Assembly (NCBI GenBank): GCA_963707695.1
Contig: CAVPQY010000003.1
Span: 868,001-932,000, forward strand
Direction of reading: 5' to 3'
DNA length: 64,000 nt
Origin: JAOPZW01 sp963707695
GTDB taxonomy: Bacteria; Actinomycetota; Thermoleophilia; Solirubrobacterales; Solirubrobacteraceae
Of this stretch, positions 34,205 to 45,071 are shown piece after piece (positions within the stretch are counted from its first letter, which is position 1; every line of letters starts with the position of its first letter). The position numbers and the translations under genes were made by a program. The notes below the pieces were generated by a model, which did no database searches, had not been told where the DNA came from, and saw only the letters and a list, made by a program, of their open reading frames with translations.

Positions 34205-34743
34205 CAGGCGCCGGGCCCGGCGCCGTCGGCCGTCTCGCCGGCCAGCGCGACGCGCACCGCCTCCGCCTCCTCGGGGGAGAGCTGGAGCGTGCCGTGGCCC
34301 TGGACGACCTGCTTGACGTAGAACCGGGCCTGGTCGCGGTGGTGGATCGTCGAGAGGACGACGCCCGACCCGCGCGCGTCGAGCAGCGCCAGCGACGTCG
34401 ACTGGCGCCCGCTCATCTCGTTGTAGGCGTCGTAGCGCACGAGCCCGCGGTGGGCGAGGGCGCCGTCGAGGCGCTCCTCGGCGGCGCCCAGGCGCCCGTC
34501 GAGCCGCGTCGCGGCGTCCTCGACGAACGCGTGCAGCGCCCGGAACTCCGCCTGCAGGCCTGCCGCGTGCGCGACGAGGTCCTCGCGGCCGCTCTCGCCG
34601 AGCACCGCGCGCTGGTCCTCGCGGACGCGCCGCAGGCGCCGGGCCAGCGCGGCGGCAAGGGCGAGCGCCACGAGCGCCAGCGCGACGGCGCCGAGCGCCA
34701 CGAGCCCGGGCGTCGAGGTCAGGTCCGACGAGGTCGCCGTCAC
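34204..34743 (-). CDS. DUF4446 membrane-anchored protein
   Basis: A 179-residue protein with one N-terminal helix (LVALGAVALALVALALAAALARRLRRVR), a coiled-coil-like middle (VAHAAGLQAEFRALHAFVEDAATRL) and the DUF4446 core HRGLVRYDAYNEMSGRQSTSLALLDARGSGVVLSTIHHRDQARFYVKQVV. Function unknown. GTG start overlaps the upstream gene stop; pheA follows by overlap. Confidence 0.85.
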   Translation of the reverse strand: MTATSSDLTSTPGLVALGAVALALVALALAAALARRLRRVREDQRAVLGESGREDLVAHAAGLQAEFRALHAFVEDAATRLDGRLGAAEERLDGALAHRGLVRYDAYNEMSGRQSTSLALLDARGSGVVLSTIHHRDQARFYVKQVVQGHGTLQLSPEEAEAVRVALAGETADGAGPGA

Positions 34744-35894
34744 TGCGTGAAGAGGACCGTGTAGCTCTGGCGGTTGTTCTCGGTGTTCTTCTCGCCCGGC
34801 ACCTTGCCGGCCACGACCTCGACCGTCACGGCCTGGCCCGTCGGCGGCGTCTGCCCGAGCGGGATGTCGACCGTGGCGTTCTGCTTCGAGGTCGTCGCGG
34901 CGGCGTTGCGGCGGACCGTGATCGGCTTGGGACCGCCGCGCACCGTCACGGTGATGGGCACGTTGCGCTCGTTGCTGTCGCCCTGGTTGGCGATCGTCAC
35001 CCGGAACGTCGGCGTCGCGGCGGGCACGCGGTTGACGACCTGCCCGGGCTGGAGCGTGACGCCGCCGACGGAGACGCTCACGATCCCGTGGCCGTGCAGG
35101 CCGGGCGCGACGCCGCCGGTGCCGGCGCTGCCGGTCCCGCCGCACCCCTGGCCCCCGATCCGGTCGCAGACGACCGCAGGCGAGAGCCACTCCAGCGAGG
35201 GCAGCGACTTCGTCGTCGCGACCGTCTGCCCGGAGACGCCGTTCTCGTCCAGCGCGTCCTTGATCAGGGGCGCGACGCGCTGGTTGTAGACGATGTCGGA
35301 GGCCAGGAAGAGCTGCATGTTGGCCGCGATCGTGCGCGTGCCCTGCTCGGAGGCCTGCCCGCGGCCCTGTGCCTGCGGGATGGCCCCGGCGATCCGGGCC
35401 AGGCCCTGGCGGCGGAAGTTCAGCGTCATCAGGAGGTCGTGCTGGGCGTCGGCCATGTCGCCGGGCACGTCGAAGCCCTCCGCCCGCGAGGCGTCGTCGT
35501 CGGCGGCCTGGCGGAGCTGGTTGACCTGGACCTGGAGGTCCTGGGCCTCGCGCGCGCCGTTGGACATGAGCCGGAAGAACGGCGCCATCACGTCCTGGTC
35601 GGAGCTCTTGATGATCGTCGACGCGTCGCGGTTGTAGCTCTTCAGCGCGTTGTCGGTGCGGGCGTTGCTGCAGCTGCGGACGCCGAGGACGATGAGGATG
35701 AGCAGCAGGAGGCCGACGCCGAGGGCGACGGCCTGACGGATGCGGACGGCCTGCGCGTCGCTGCCCCCGCCGCGGGAGCCGCCACCACCGCCCGGGCGTC
35801 GCGGACGGGAGCGGGCGCCGGTGGACGGCCGGCGGGGTCGGGCCGGACGGGCGGTGGCGCGTGTGGGCTCGTCACCCTCGTCGAAGAACGACAA
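34740..35894 (-). CDS. Membrane-anchored protein with C-terminal CARDB-like domain
   Basis: About 384 residues. A basic, Pro/Gly-rich cytoplasmic N-terminus of about 55 residues is followed by one helix (AVALGVGLLLLILIVLGVRS) and an extracytoplasmic helical region (ALKSYNRDASTIIKSSDQDVMAPFFRLM, DLLMTLNFRRQGLARIAGAI, QLFLASDIVYNQRVAPLIKDAL), then a CARDB-like beta domain (VNRVPAATPTFRVTIANQGDSNERNVPITVTVRGG, GKVPGEKNTENNRQSYTVLF). The start is TTG at 35894: AGGAG lies seven bases upstream and no better start exists. Probably an envelope protein; function unknown. It heads the DUF4446-pheA unit. Confidence 0.75.
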   Translation of the reverse strand: MSFFDEGDEPTRATARPARPRRPSTGARSRPRRPGGGGGSRGGGSDAQAVRIRQAVALGVGLLLLILIVLGVRSCSNARTDNALKSYNRDASTIIKSSDQDVMAPFFRLMSNGAREAQDLQVQVNQLRQAADDDASRAEGFDVPGDMADAQHDLLMTLNFRRQGLARIAGAIPQAQGRGQASEQGTRTIAANMQLFLASDIVYNQRVAPLIKDALDENGVSGQTVATTKSLPSLEWLSPAVVCDRIGGQGCGGTGSAGTGGVAPGLHGHGIVSVSVGGVTLQPGQVVNRVPAATPTFRVTIANQGDSNERNVPITVTVRGGPKPITVRRNAAATTSKQNATVDIPLGQTPPTGQAVTVEVVAGKVPGEKNTENNRQSYTVLFTQ

Positions 35895-36044
35895 CTGGCT
35901 GCTCCTGGGCGGGAGGCGGGGAGGCGCGGCGGGCCTCAGTATGCCGCGCGGGGCGGACCGCCCGCCGCGCCGCACGGGGCGTGCCGGCTGGGACGGCGCG
36001 TGCACCCGCAGGGACGGGCCGTCCGGGGGCGAACGACGGAGTCG

Positions 36045-37798
<1,754 letters not shown>

Positions 37799-37814
37799 GC
37801 CCCGGCGCCGTCCC

Positions 37815-37820
37815 TACCAT
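37815..37820 (+). promoter_or_regulatory. Candidate -10 for the fhaA-ddl operon
   Basis: TACCAT 42 bases before the fhaA ATG, in the gap after the kinase gene. No -35 seen. Confidence 0.35.
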
Positions 37821-37862
37821 TGGCGGACGCCGCGGCCCCCTCCGCGCGGCGCCCGCACGCCC

Positions 37863-38651
37863 ATGAGCGTCCTGCGCAACCTCGAGAGCAAGCTGGCCGA
37901 CCTCGTCGAAGGGACGTTCGGCCGCGTCTTCCGCACCCAGGTGCGGCCGGTCGAGATCGCCCGCAAGCTCGCGCGCGAGATGGACGAGCACCGCACCGTC
38001 TCGGTCTCCCGCACCTACGTCCCCAACGAGTACGTCGTCTGGCTGGGCGCGGAGGACCGCGCGCGCTTCGAGGGCGTCGAGCAGGACGTCGCCGACGAGC
38101 TCGCGGCCTACCTGCTCGAGCACGCGCGCCGCGAGCGCCTCGCGCTCGTGAGCCGCCCGCAGGTCGAGTTCCGCACCGACGACGCGCTGCACCTCGGCGA
38201 GTTCGGCATCCAGGCGCGCCTGGTCCGGCCGGCGGCGCCGGCGGCGGCCGCCGCGGCGGCCGAGGCACCGCCCATGGAGCAGGCCGGTCACGGCCACACG
38301 ATGGTCTACTCGACGGCGGCCCGGGCCCAGGAGGAGCTCTCCGAGGCGCGGGCCGAGCGCCGCGGCCGCGCCGTCCTCGTCGCCGAGGGCAAGCGCATGC
38401 CGCTCGGCCCCCACGGCGGCGTCATCGGCCGCAGCCGGGAGTGCGACATCGTCCTCGCCGACTCGAACGTCTCCCGCCGCCACGCCGAGCTGCGGCCCGA
38501 CGGCCGCGACGGGTGGACGCTGACGGACCTCGGGTCGACGAACGGCGTCAAGGTCAACGGTCGCCCGGTGGCCTCGGGGCGCGGCGTCGCGATCGCGCCG
38601 GGGGACCACCTCGACATCGGGACCGTCGACGTGCGCTTCGAGGTGCAGTGA
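37863..38651 (+). CDS. fhaA: FHA domain protein with DUF3662 (FhaA-like)
   Basis: A 262-residue protein. Residues 1-125 are DUF3662 (MSVLRNLESKLADLVEGTFGRVFRTQVRPVEIARKLAREMDEHRTVSV, YVPNEYVVWLGAEDRARF), a middle Ala-rich linker follows, and the C-terminus is an FHA domain (GGVIGRSRECDIVLADSNVSRRHAELRP, TLTDLGSTNGVKVNGRPV) that binds phosphothreonine. In mycobacteria FhaA is a PknB partner at the cell pole that regulates peptidoglycan export; the same role is inferred. Confidence 0.92.
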   Translation: MSVLRNLESKLADLVEGTFGRVFRTQVRPVEIARKLAREMDEHRTVSVSRTYVPNEYVVWLGAEDRARFEGVEQDVADELAAYLLEHARRERLALVSRPQVEFRTDDALHLGEFGIQARLVRPAAPAAAAAAAEAPPMEQAGHGHTMVYSTAARAQEELSEARAERRGRAVLVAEGKRMPLGPHGGVIGRSRECDIVLADSNVSRRHAELRPDGRDGWTLTDLGSTNGVKVNGRPVASGRGVAIAPGDHLDIGTVDVRFEVQ

Positions 38652-38652
38652 G

Positions 38653-39153
38653 GTGTCGCTGGACCCGGTCTCCGTCGCGCTCCAGTTCGGCTTCCTGGCC
38701 GTCCTGTACCTCTTCCTCGTCTGGGTGTGCCGCAGCGCGCTGCGCGACCTGCGACGGACGGACCACCGCACTGCGACCGCCGCCGCGCAGGCCGGCCCTC
38801 CTGCCGACGCGACCGGGCTGCACCGCGCCTCGGACGCCCCGGTGTCCCACGACGCGGCCGACGCCCGCCTCGTCGTGCGCCGCGCGCCCGGCCACGCCAG
38901 CGGCATGGAGTACGACATCGGGGAGGGGGCGGTGATGGGGCGCGGCGACCAGGCCGAGATCCGCCTCGAGGACCCCTTCGCCTCCAGCCGCCACGCGCGC
39001 CTGGTCCGCCAGGGCGGCATCGTCGTGCTCGAGGACCTGGGCTCGACGAACGGGACGTACCTCAACGAGGAGCTCGTCCGCGGGCCCCAGCCGCTGCACC
39101 CCGGCGACCTGGTGCGCATCGGCGACAGCGAGTTCCAGTACGAGGACCGCTGA
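38653..39153 (+). CDS. fhaB: Membrane-anchored FHA domain protein (FhaB-like)
   Basis: A 166-residue protein with an N-terminal helix (VSVALQFGFLAVLYLFLVWVCRSALRDL), a linker, and an FHA domain (GAVMGRGDQAEIRLEDPFASSRHARLVRQGG, VVLEDLGSTNGTYLNEELV). GTG start two bases after fhaA; the stop overlaps the phosphatase ATG (TGATG). FhaB is usually the PstP/PknB-associated adaptor next to FtsW. Confidence 0.92.
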   Translation: MSLDPVSVALQFGFLAVLYLFLVWVCRSALRDLRRTDHRTATAAAQAGPPADATGLHRASDAPVSHDAADARLVVRRAPGHASGMEYDIGEGAVMGRGDQAEIRLEDPFASSRHARLVRQGGIVVLEDLGSTNGTYLNEELVRGPQPLHPGDLVRIGDSEFQYEDR

Positions 39154-40415
39154 TGCTCCGCGTCGCCGAGCACGTCGAGCGCACCGACACCGGTCGCGCC
39201 CGGAGCGCCAACGAGGACTCGTACTTCGCCCGCTCGCCGCTCTTCGCGATCGCCGACGGGATGGGCGGGGCCCAGGCCGGCGAGGTCGCGTCGACCGTCG
39301 CGGTCGAGGTGCTCGAGCAGGGGCTGCCGACGGACGGCGGCTCGGTCGAGGAGCGCCTGGCCCGGAGGGTGTCCGAGGCCAACGCGCGCATCAACGACCT
39401 CTCCCGCAGCGACCAGGAGCTGGCGGGGATGGGCACCACGCTCACCGCCGTCCACGTCGGCGAGGACGAGATCACGATCGCCCACGTCGGCGACAGCCGC
39501 CTGTACCGGCTGCGCGACGGGGTCCTCGAGCGGCTGACCGAGGACCACACGCTCGTGGAGGAGCTCGTCCGCCAGGGCAAGCTCACGCCCGAGGAGGCCG
39601 GCGCGCACCCGCAGCGGTCGATCATCACGCGCGCGCTGGGTCCCGAGCTCGGCGTCCGGCCGGACACGCACACGTTCCCGGCGCGGGCCGGCGACGTGTA
39701 CCTCATCTGCTCCGACGGCCTGACCTCGATGGTGGCCGAGGACCACGTCGCGCGCCTCGTCGCCGGGGACCGCCCGCTGACGGACGTCGCGCGGGCGCTG
39801 GTCGACGCGGCGAACGCCGCGGGCGGCCGGGACAACATCACGGTCGTGCTGTTCCGCCTCGAGGAGGTCCCGACCGCGGCCGCCGCCCCGGCCGAGCAGC
39901 CCACCTCGACGGGCGAGGCGGTCGCCGACGTCGCTCCGGCCGCCGCGGCCACGGCCACCTCGGACCGGCCGCCTTCGACGGCGGTCCACGAGGTCTGGCG
40001 CCCCAGCGACGCGCCGGTCGAGCCCACGGGGGTCGTCCCGCGCGCGCCGCTGCCGCCGCGCGCGCCGGACCGGCCCCCGGCGCAGGACGGCGGGCGCCGC
40101 CGCCGGCTGCGCGTGCCGGTCGGCCTGGTCCTGGCGACGTTCCTCGTCGGCTGCGTGCTCGTCGGCTTCTACTTCGCCTCGCAGACCGTCTACTTCGTGG
40201 GGGCGAGCCGCGACGGCTTCGTCACGGTCTTCCGCGGGCTGCCCTACGAGCTGCCGGCCGGCCTGGACCTCTACTCGGTCAACTACGAGTCCGGCGTGCC
40301 CGCGGCGTCGCTGGCCGCGCGCCAGCGCGACACGGTCACCGGCCACAAGCTGCGCTCGAAGGGCGACGCGCAGGACTACGTGCGCCGCCTCGAGCAGGGA
40401 CGGGTCCAGCCGTGA
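39153..40415 (+). CDS. PP2C-type Ser/Thr phosphatase, membrane-anchored (PstP/Stp-like)
   Basis: A 420-residue metal-dependent phosphatase opposing the kinases. The catalytic part (about 1-240) shows GRARSANEDSYFARSPLFAIADGMGGAQAGEVAS, ELAGMGTTLTAVHVGEDEITIAHVGDSRLYRLRDG, TEDHTLVEELVRQGKLTPEEAGAHPQRSIITRALG, VYLICSDGLTSMV and GGRDNITVVLFRL. An Ala/Pro linker leads to one helix (LVLATFLVGCVLVGFYFASQTVYFVG) and a small extracytoplasmic domain. Overlaps of four bases or fewer link it to fhaB and the ftsW/rodA gene. Confidence 0.93.
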   Translation: MLRVAEHVERTDTGRARSANEDSYFARSPLFAIADGMGGAQAGEVASTVAVEVLEQGLPTDGGSVEERLARRVSEANARINDLSRSDQELAGMGTTLTAVHVGEDEITIAHVGDSRLYRLRDGVLERLTEDHTLVEELVRQGKLTPEEAGAHPQRSIITRALGPELGVRPDTHTFPARAGDVYLICSDGLTSMVAEDHVARLVAGDRPLTDVARALVDAANAAGGRDNITVVLFRLEEVPTAAAAPAEQPTSTGEAVADVAPAAAATATSDRPPSTAVHEVWRPSDAPVEPTGVVPRAPLPPRAPDRPPAQDGGRRRRLRVPVGLVLATFLVGCVLVGFYFASQTVYFVGASRDGFVTVFRGLPYELPAGLDLYSVNYESGVPAASLAARQRDTVTGHKLRSKGDAQDYVRRLEQGRVQP

Positions 40416-41722
40416 GCGCGCGCAACCGCGAGCTCGTCGCCCTGCTGGCGCCGTCGCTGCTGCTGACCGCGGGGTTCACCGCCCTCTTCATCGAGCGCAG
40501 CAACCTCGTGTCGAACGTCTCCCTGACGTACGGCGCGGTGTTCCTGGGCCTGTGCCTGGCCGCGCACCTCGTGCTGCGCGCGACCCTCCCCGACGCCGAC
40601 CCCTACCTCTTCCCGCTCGTCGCCGTCCTGGCCTGCTTCGGCCTGGTCATGGTCTACCGGATCGACGACACGCTGGCCCGCCAGCAGGCGGAGTGGTTCG
40701 TCATCGGCCTCGTGCTCTTCGCGGCGACGATCATCCTCCTGCGCGACTACCGCGTGCTCGAGCGCTACCGCTGGACGATCGCGGCCGCCTCGCTGCTGCT
40801 CCTGCTGCTCCCGCGCGTGCCCGGGATCGGCCAGCAGGTCAACGGCGCCTACCTCGGGGTCGGGATCGGCTCGGTGTCCTTCCAGCCGGCCGAGTTCGCC
40901 AAGATCGGGATCATCATCTTCCTGGCGAGCTACCTGCGCGACACGCGGCAGCTCCTCGTCAGCGGGCGCCAGGTCCTCGGCGTCGCGATCCCGCCCCTGA
41001 AGTACCTCGGCCCGCTGCTCGTCGTGTGGGGCGCGGCGATGCTGTTCCTGTTCGTGATCCAGGACATCGGCTCGTCGCTCATGTTCTTCGGCGGGTTCCT
41101 CGCCCTGCTCTACGTGGCCACGAACCGCCTGCTCTTCCCCGTCGTCGGGCTGGCGATGTTCTCCTTCGGCGCGTGGGCGCTCTACCAGGTCCGGCCCACG
41201 ATCCAGCACCGCGTGGACGCCTGGCTGCACCCGTTCGGCAAGCTCTACGACGAGCCCGGCGGCAGCTACCAGGTGGCGCAGTCGCTCTTCTCGCAGGCCG
41301 ACGGGGGGCTGTTCGGGAAGGGCTTCGGGCAGGCCACCCTGACGATCACCGGGGCCGGCGGCCACCCGCTGCCGCTCCTGCCCGCCGCGCAGACGGACCT
41401 CATCTACGCGGTCATCGTCAACGAGCTCGGGCTCGTCGGCGCGGCCGCCGTCATCTGCGTCTACCTCCTCGTCGTCGAGCGCGGGTTCAAGACCGCGACG
41501 CTGGCCGGGGACTCGTTCTCCAAGCTGCTGGCGGCGGGGTTGACGGCGGTCTTCGGCCTGCAGGTCTTCGTCATCGTCGGCGGGGTCACCAAGCTCATCC
41601 CCCTGACGGGCGTGACGCTCCCCTTCGTCTCCTACGGCGGCTCGTCGATCGTCGCGAACTTCGTCCTGCTCGCGCTGCTGCTCATGGTGTCCGACCGCGC
41701 CCGCCGGGAGTACGCGCGGTGA
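40412..41722 (+). CDS. FtsW/RodA/SpoVE family peptidoglycan polymerase
   Basis: A 436-residue SEDS glycosyltransferase with about ten helices. The family region VYRIDDTLARQQAEWFVIG, QVNGAYLGVGIGSVSFQPAEFAKIGIIIFLASYL and GVTLPFVSYGGSSIVANFVLLALLLMVSDRAR is complete. SEDS proteins polymerise lipid II glycan chains together with a class B PBP, here the next gene. I cannot separate FtsW from RodA by sequence alone; the FHA-phosphatase-SEDS-PBP-PknB order matches mycobacterial rodA-pbpA. GTG start overlaps the phosphatase stop. Confidence 0.93.
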   Translation: MSARNRELVALLAPSLLLTAGFTALFIERSNLVSNVSLTYGAVFLGLCLAAHLVLRATLPDADPYLFPLVAVLACFGLVMVYRIDDTLARQQAEWFVIGLVLFAATIILLRDYRVLERYRWTIAAASLLLLLLPRVPGIGQQVNGAYLGVGIGSVSFQPAEFAKIGIIIFLASYLRDTRQLLVSGRQVLGVAIPPLKYLGPLLVVWGAAMLFLFVIQDIGSSLMFFGGFLALLYVATNRLLFPVVGLAMFSFGAWALYQVRPTIQHRVDAWLHPFGKLYDEPGGSYQVAQSLFSQADGGLFGKGFGQATLTITGAGGHPLPLLPAAQTDLIYAVIVNELGLVGAAAVICVYLLVVERGFKTATLAGDSFSKLLAAGLTAVFGLQVFVIVGGVTKLIPLTGVTLPFVSYGGSSIVANFVLLALLLMVSDRARREYAR

Positions 41723-43149
41723 ACGTGCCCATCTCCCGCCTGTTCGTCGTGGTCCTGCTGCTCTTCGCCGCGCTCGTGGCCAAGACGTCCTACAACGCCG
41801 TCTTCGGCGCCGAGGACCTGCAGGCCAACACCCGCAACCAGCGCGAGGTCCTCGCCCAGCAGCGGATCCGCCGCGGGACGATCCGCGCCGCGGACGGCAC
41901 GGTGCTCGCCCGGTCGCTCAAGCGCCCCGACGGGACCTACACGCGCCGGTACCCGGCCGGCGGGCTGTTCGCCCACGCGGTCGGCTACAGCTACGTCCGC
42001 TTCGGCCGCTCCGGGCTGGAGAAGCAGTACGACAAGGCGCTCGTGGGCGACCGCGGCGAGTTCGGCTCGCTGCTGGACGAGGTGCTCTCGACGACGCCCG
42101 ACGGCGACGACCTGCGCACGACGCTCGACCCGAGCGCCCAGCGCGCGGCGCTCGACGGCCTGGCCGCCCGCAAGGGCGCGGTCGTCGCGCTCGACCCGCG
42201 CACGGGCGCGATCAAGGCCTTCGCCTCGGACCCGGGCTTCGACCCCGGGGAGCTGCCCTCGGGCCGCCTCTTCAGCCGCCTGAACTCCGACCCGGACGCG
42301 CCGCTGCTGGACCGCGTGACGCAGTCCGGCTATCCACCTGGCTCGACGTTCAAGGTCGTCACCGCGCTGGCCGCGATCGACTCCGGGCGCTACACCCCGA
42401 ACAGCACGGTGAGCGGCCGCAACGGCAAGGTCATCTCGGGCGTGCCGCTGAACAACTTCGGGTCGGAGGACTTCGGGCCGATCACGCTCACCGACGCGCT
42501 GACGAACTCGGTCAACACCGTGTGGGCCGAGGTCGGCGAGCAGCTCGGCGGAGCGACGATGCAGAAGTACATGGGGCGGCTGGGCTTCGGCAAGCAGGTC
42601 AGCGTCGACCTGCCGTCCGACGAGCGCGCGCCGTCGGGCGAGTTCGTCCGGGGTCACTTCGTCCCCGCGACGAACGGCGCCGTCGACGTGGGGCGCATGG
42701 CCATCGGCCAGGACAAGCTGCGCGTCACGCCGCTGCAGATGGCGATGGTGGCGGCGACCGTCGCGAACGACGGCGTGCTCGTCACCCCGCACCTCGGTGA
42801 CCGGATCATCGACCCCGACGGGCGCGTCGTACGGCGCATCCGCGGCACGGAGAAGGCCCAGGTCACGTCCCCGGAGGCCGCCCGCCAGGTCAACGCGATG
42901 ATGCAGCAGGTCGTTCGCGAGGGCACGGCGACCGCCGCGGCGCTGCAGGGCATCGACGTGGCGGGGAAGACCGGCACGGCGGAGAAGAACATCGCCCTGC
43001 GCATCAACCAGCCCTGGTTCATCGGCTTCGCGCCGGCGAACGACCCGAAGGTCGCCGTCGCGGTGACCGTCGAGACCTCGATCGGAGGCACCGGCGGCGA
43101 GGTCGCCGCCCCGATCGCCAAGCGTGTCATGGAGGAGGTGCTGCGGTGA
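41719..43149 (+). CDS. pbpA: Class B penicillin-binding protein (PbpA-like transpeptidase)
   Basis: A 476-residue bitopic transpeptidase. An N-terminal helix (LFVVVLLLFAALVAKTSYNAVFG) is followed by a dimerisation domain (QRIRRGTIRAADGTVLARSL) and the catalytic domain: SGYPPGSTFKVVTALAAI (nucleophile Ser209 in STFK), TDALTNSVNTVWAEVGE (SVN) and VAGKTGTAEKN (KTG at Lys417). It cross-links peptidoglycan with the SEDS protein. GTG start overlaps its stop; the PknB start overlaps this stop. Confidence 0.94.
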   Translation: MNVPISRLFVVVLLLFAALVAKTSYNAVFGAEDLQANTRNQREVLAQQRIRRGTIRAADGTVLARSLKRPDGTYTRRYPAGGLFAHAVGYSYVRFGRSGLEKQYDKALVGDRGEFGSLLDEVLSTTPDGDDLRTTLDPSAQRAALDGLAARKGAVVALDPRTGAIKAFASDPGFDPGELPSGRLFSRLNSDPDAPLLDRVTQSGYPPGSTFKVVTALAAIDSGRYTPNSTVSGRNGKVISGVPLNNFGSEDFGPITLTDALTNSVNTVWAEVGEQLGGATMQKYMGRLGFGKQVSVDLPSDERAPSGEFVRGHFVPATNGAVDVGRMAIGQDKLRVTPLQMAMVAATVANDGVLVTPHLGDRIIDPDGRVVRRIRGTEKAQVTSPEAARQVNAMMQQVVREGTATAAALQGIDVAGKTGTAEKNIALRINQPWFIGFAPANDPKVAVAVTVETSIGGTGGEVAAPIAKRVMEEVLR

Positions 43150-45071
43150 GCGAGGCCCCGATCACCGCCGAGACGATCGTGGACGGCCGCTACCGGGTCG
43201 TCAGCCGCATCGGATCGGGCGGGATGGCCGACGTCTACTGCGCGGAGGACCTGCAGCTCGGGCGCAACGTCGCGCTGAAGCTCCTGCACGACCGCTTCGC
43301 GGCCGACGGCGAGTTCGTGGAGCGCTTCCGCCGCGAGGCGTCCTCCGCCGCGGGGCTCCAGCACCCGAACGTCGTCGCGGTCTACGACCGCGGGGAATGG
43401 GACGGGACGTCGTACATCGCGATGGAGCACGTGCGGGGGCGCACGCTCAAGCAGCTCGTCACCGAGGAGGCGCCGCTGGACGCGGGCCGCGCGATCGGCC
43501 TGGTCGAGCAGATCCTGCGCGCCGCGCGCTTCGCGCACCGCCGGGGGATCATCCACCGCGACCTCAAGCCCCACAACGTCATCGTCGACGACGAGGACCG
43601 GGCCAAGGTCACGGACTTCGGCATCGCCCGCGCGGGAGCGTCGGACATGACGCAGACCGGCTCGATCATGGGCACGGCGCAGTACCTCTCCCCGGAGCAG
43701 GCGCAGGGGGCGCCCGTCGACGCCCGCTCGGACCTCTACTCCATCGGGATCACGCTCTACGAGCTGCTGACCGGGCGCGTGCCCTTCGACGGCGACAGCG
43801 CCGTGACGATCGCGCTCAAGCAGGTCAACGAGGCGCCCGTGCCGCCGAGCGCCTACAACGCGGCGGTGACGCCCGAGCTCGACGCGGTCGTGCTGAGGGC
43901 CCTGGCCAAGGACCCCGCCGACCGCTTCGCCGACGCCGATGCCTTCACCGCGGCGCTCGAGGACGCGCGCCGCGCGCCGCAGGCGACGGCGGTCACGGCG
44001 CTCGCGCCGGGGGACTGGGATCCCACCCACCCCGCGCCGCCGGCTCCCACGGGCCCGTTCCCGGCGGTCGCCGAGGACCCCGAGCCCGACCGCTCGCGGT
44101 GGTGGCTGTGGGTGCTCGGGATCCTGCTCGTGGTGGCCCTCATCGCCGGCGCGCTGCTGCTCACGAACAAGGACCAGAAGGTCGTGCCGAGCGTCGTCGG
44201 GGCCGACCAGGCGTCGGCGGAGACGACGCTGCGCGCGGCCGGCTTCGAGGTCGACAGCGTGACCCGGACGTCGCCGAAGACCAAGGGGATCGTCCTGGGC
44301 CAGGACCCGCCGGGGGGCGAGAAGGCCGACGAGGGCTCCACGGTGACCCTGACCGTCTCCGACGGCCCCGAGAGCCGGGCGGTGCCGACCGTGGAGGGCC
44401 TGACCTACAAGTCGGCCGCGGCGCGTCTGCGCGCGGCCGGCTTCAAGGTCCGCAGGACGAACGAGCCGAGCGACACGGTGAAGGCCGGGCGCGTCGTCTC
44501 CGCCAACCCCGGGCAGGGCAGCCAGGCCAAGGTCGGCGACACCGTCGAGCTGACCGTCTCCACCGGCCCGCAGGAGGTCGCGCTGCCGTCGGTCGTCGGC
44601 CAGTCCGAGGACAACGCGCGCGCGACGCTCGAGAAGGCCGGCTTCGCCGTGGGGACGATCACGCGCAAGGAGTCCTCCGACCAGGACCCCGGGACGGTGC
44701 TCAGCCAGAGCCCGGCGCCGGGGACCCAGGCCGCCAAGGGCTCCGCGGTCGACCTGACCGTCGCCAAGGCGCCGAGCCAGGTCGACGTCCCGGACATCAC
44801 GGGCGAGACCCAGGACGTCGCGACCCAGCGACTGTCAGGCGCGGGCTTCGAGGTCGTCACGAAGCAGCGCGTCGTCGACAGCGAGGAGGGCGACGGCGTG
44901 GTGCTCGACCAGAACCCCTCGGGCGGCAAGGCCGACAAGGGCTCGAAGGTCACGATCACGATCGGCAAGTTCGAGGCCGGCAGCCCCGAGCCCGGCACGG
45001 GGACGACGGGCGGGACCGGGACGACGACCGCGCCGACGACGACCGACGGCGGGACGGGGACGACGCCGTGA
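43146..45071 (+). CDS. pknB: PASTA-domain serine/threonine kinase PknB
   Basis: A 641-residue receptor kinase. The kinase (about 14-275) has VSRIGSGGMADVYCAED, Lys45 in NVALKLL, IIHRDLKPHNVIVDD (Asp139), KVTDFGIARAG (Asp157) and MGTAQYLSPEQAQG. A helix at about 318-338 (LWVLGILLVVALIAGALLLT) precedes four PASTA repeats (about 343-610), each with a VxG and LxxAGF pattern, that bind muropeptides or lipid II outside. A Thr/Gly-rich tail ends the protein. It closes the FHA-phosphatase-SEDS-PBP operon, coupled by a GTGA overlap, and overlaps the ddl start. Confidence 0.95.
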   Translation: MSEAPITAETIVDGRYRVVSRIGSGGMADVYCAEDLQLGRNVALKLLHDRFAADGEFVERFRREASSAAGLQHPNVVAVYDRGEWDGTSYIAMEHVRGRTLKQLVTEEAPLDAGRAIGLVEQILRAARFAHRRGIIHRDLKPHNVIVDDEDRAKVTDFGIARAGASDMTQTGSIMGTAQYLSPEQAQGAPVDARSDLYSIGITLYELLTGRVPFDGDSAVTIALKQVNEAPVPPSAYNAAVTPELDAVVLRALAKDPADRFADADAFTAALEDARRAPQATAVTALAPGDWDPTHPAPPAPTGPFPAVAEDPEPDRSRWWLWVLGILLVVALIAGALLLTNKDQKVVPSVVGADQASAETTLRAAGFEVDSVTRTSPKTKGIVLGQDPPGGEKADEGSTVTLTVSDGPESRAVPTVEGLTYKSAAARLRAAGFKVRRTNEPSDTVKAGRVVSANPGQGSQAKVGDTVELTVSTGPQEVALPSVVGQSEDNARATLEKAGFAVGTITRKESSDQDPGTVLSQSPAPGTQAAKGSAVDLTVAKAPSQVDVPDITGETQDVATQRLSGAGFEVVTKQRVVDSEEGDGVVLDQNPSGGKADKGSKVTITIGKFEAGSPEPGTGTTGGTGTTTAPTTTDGGTGTTP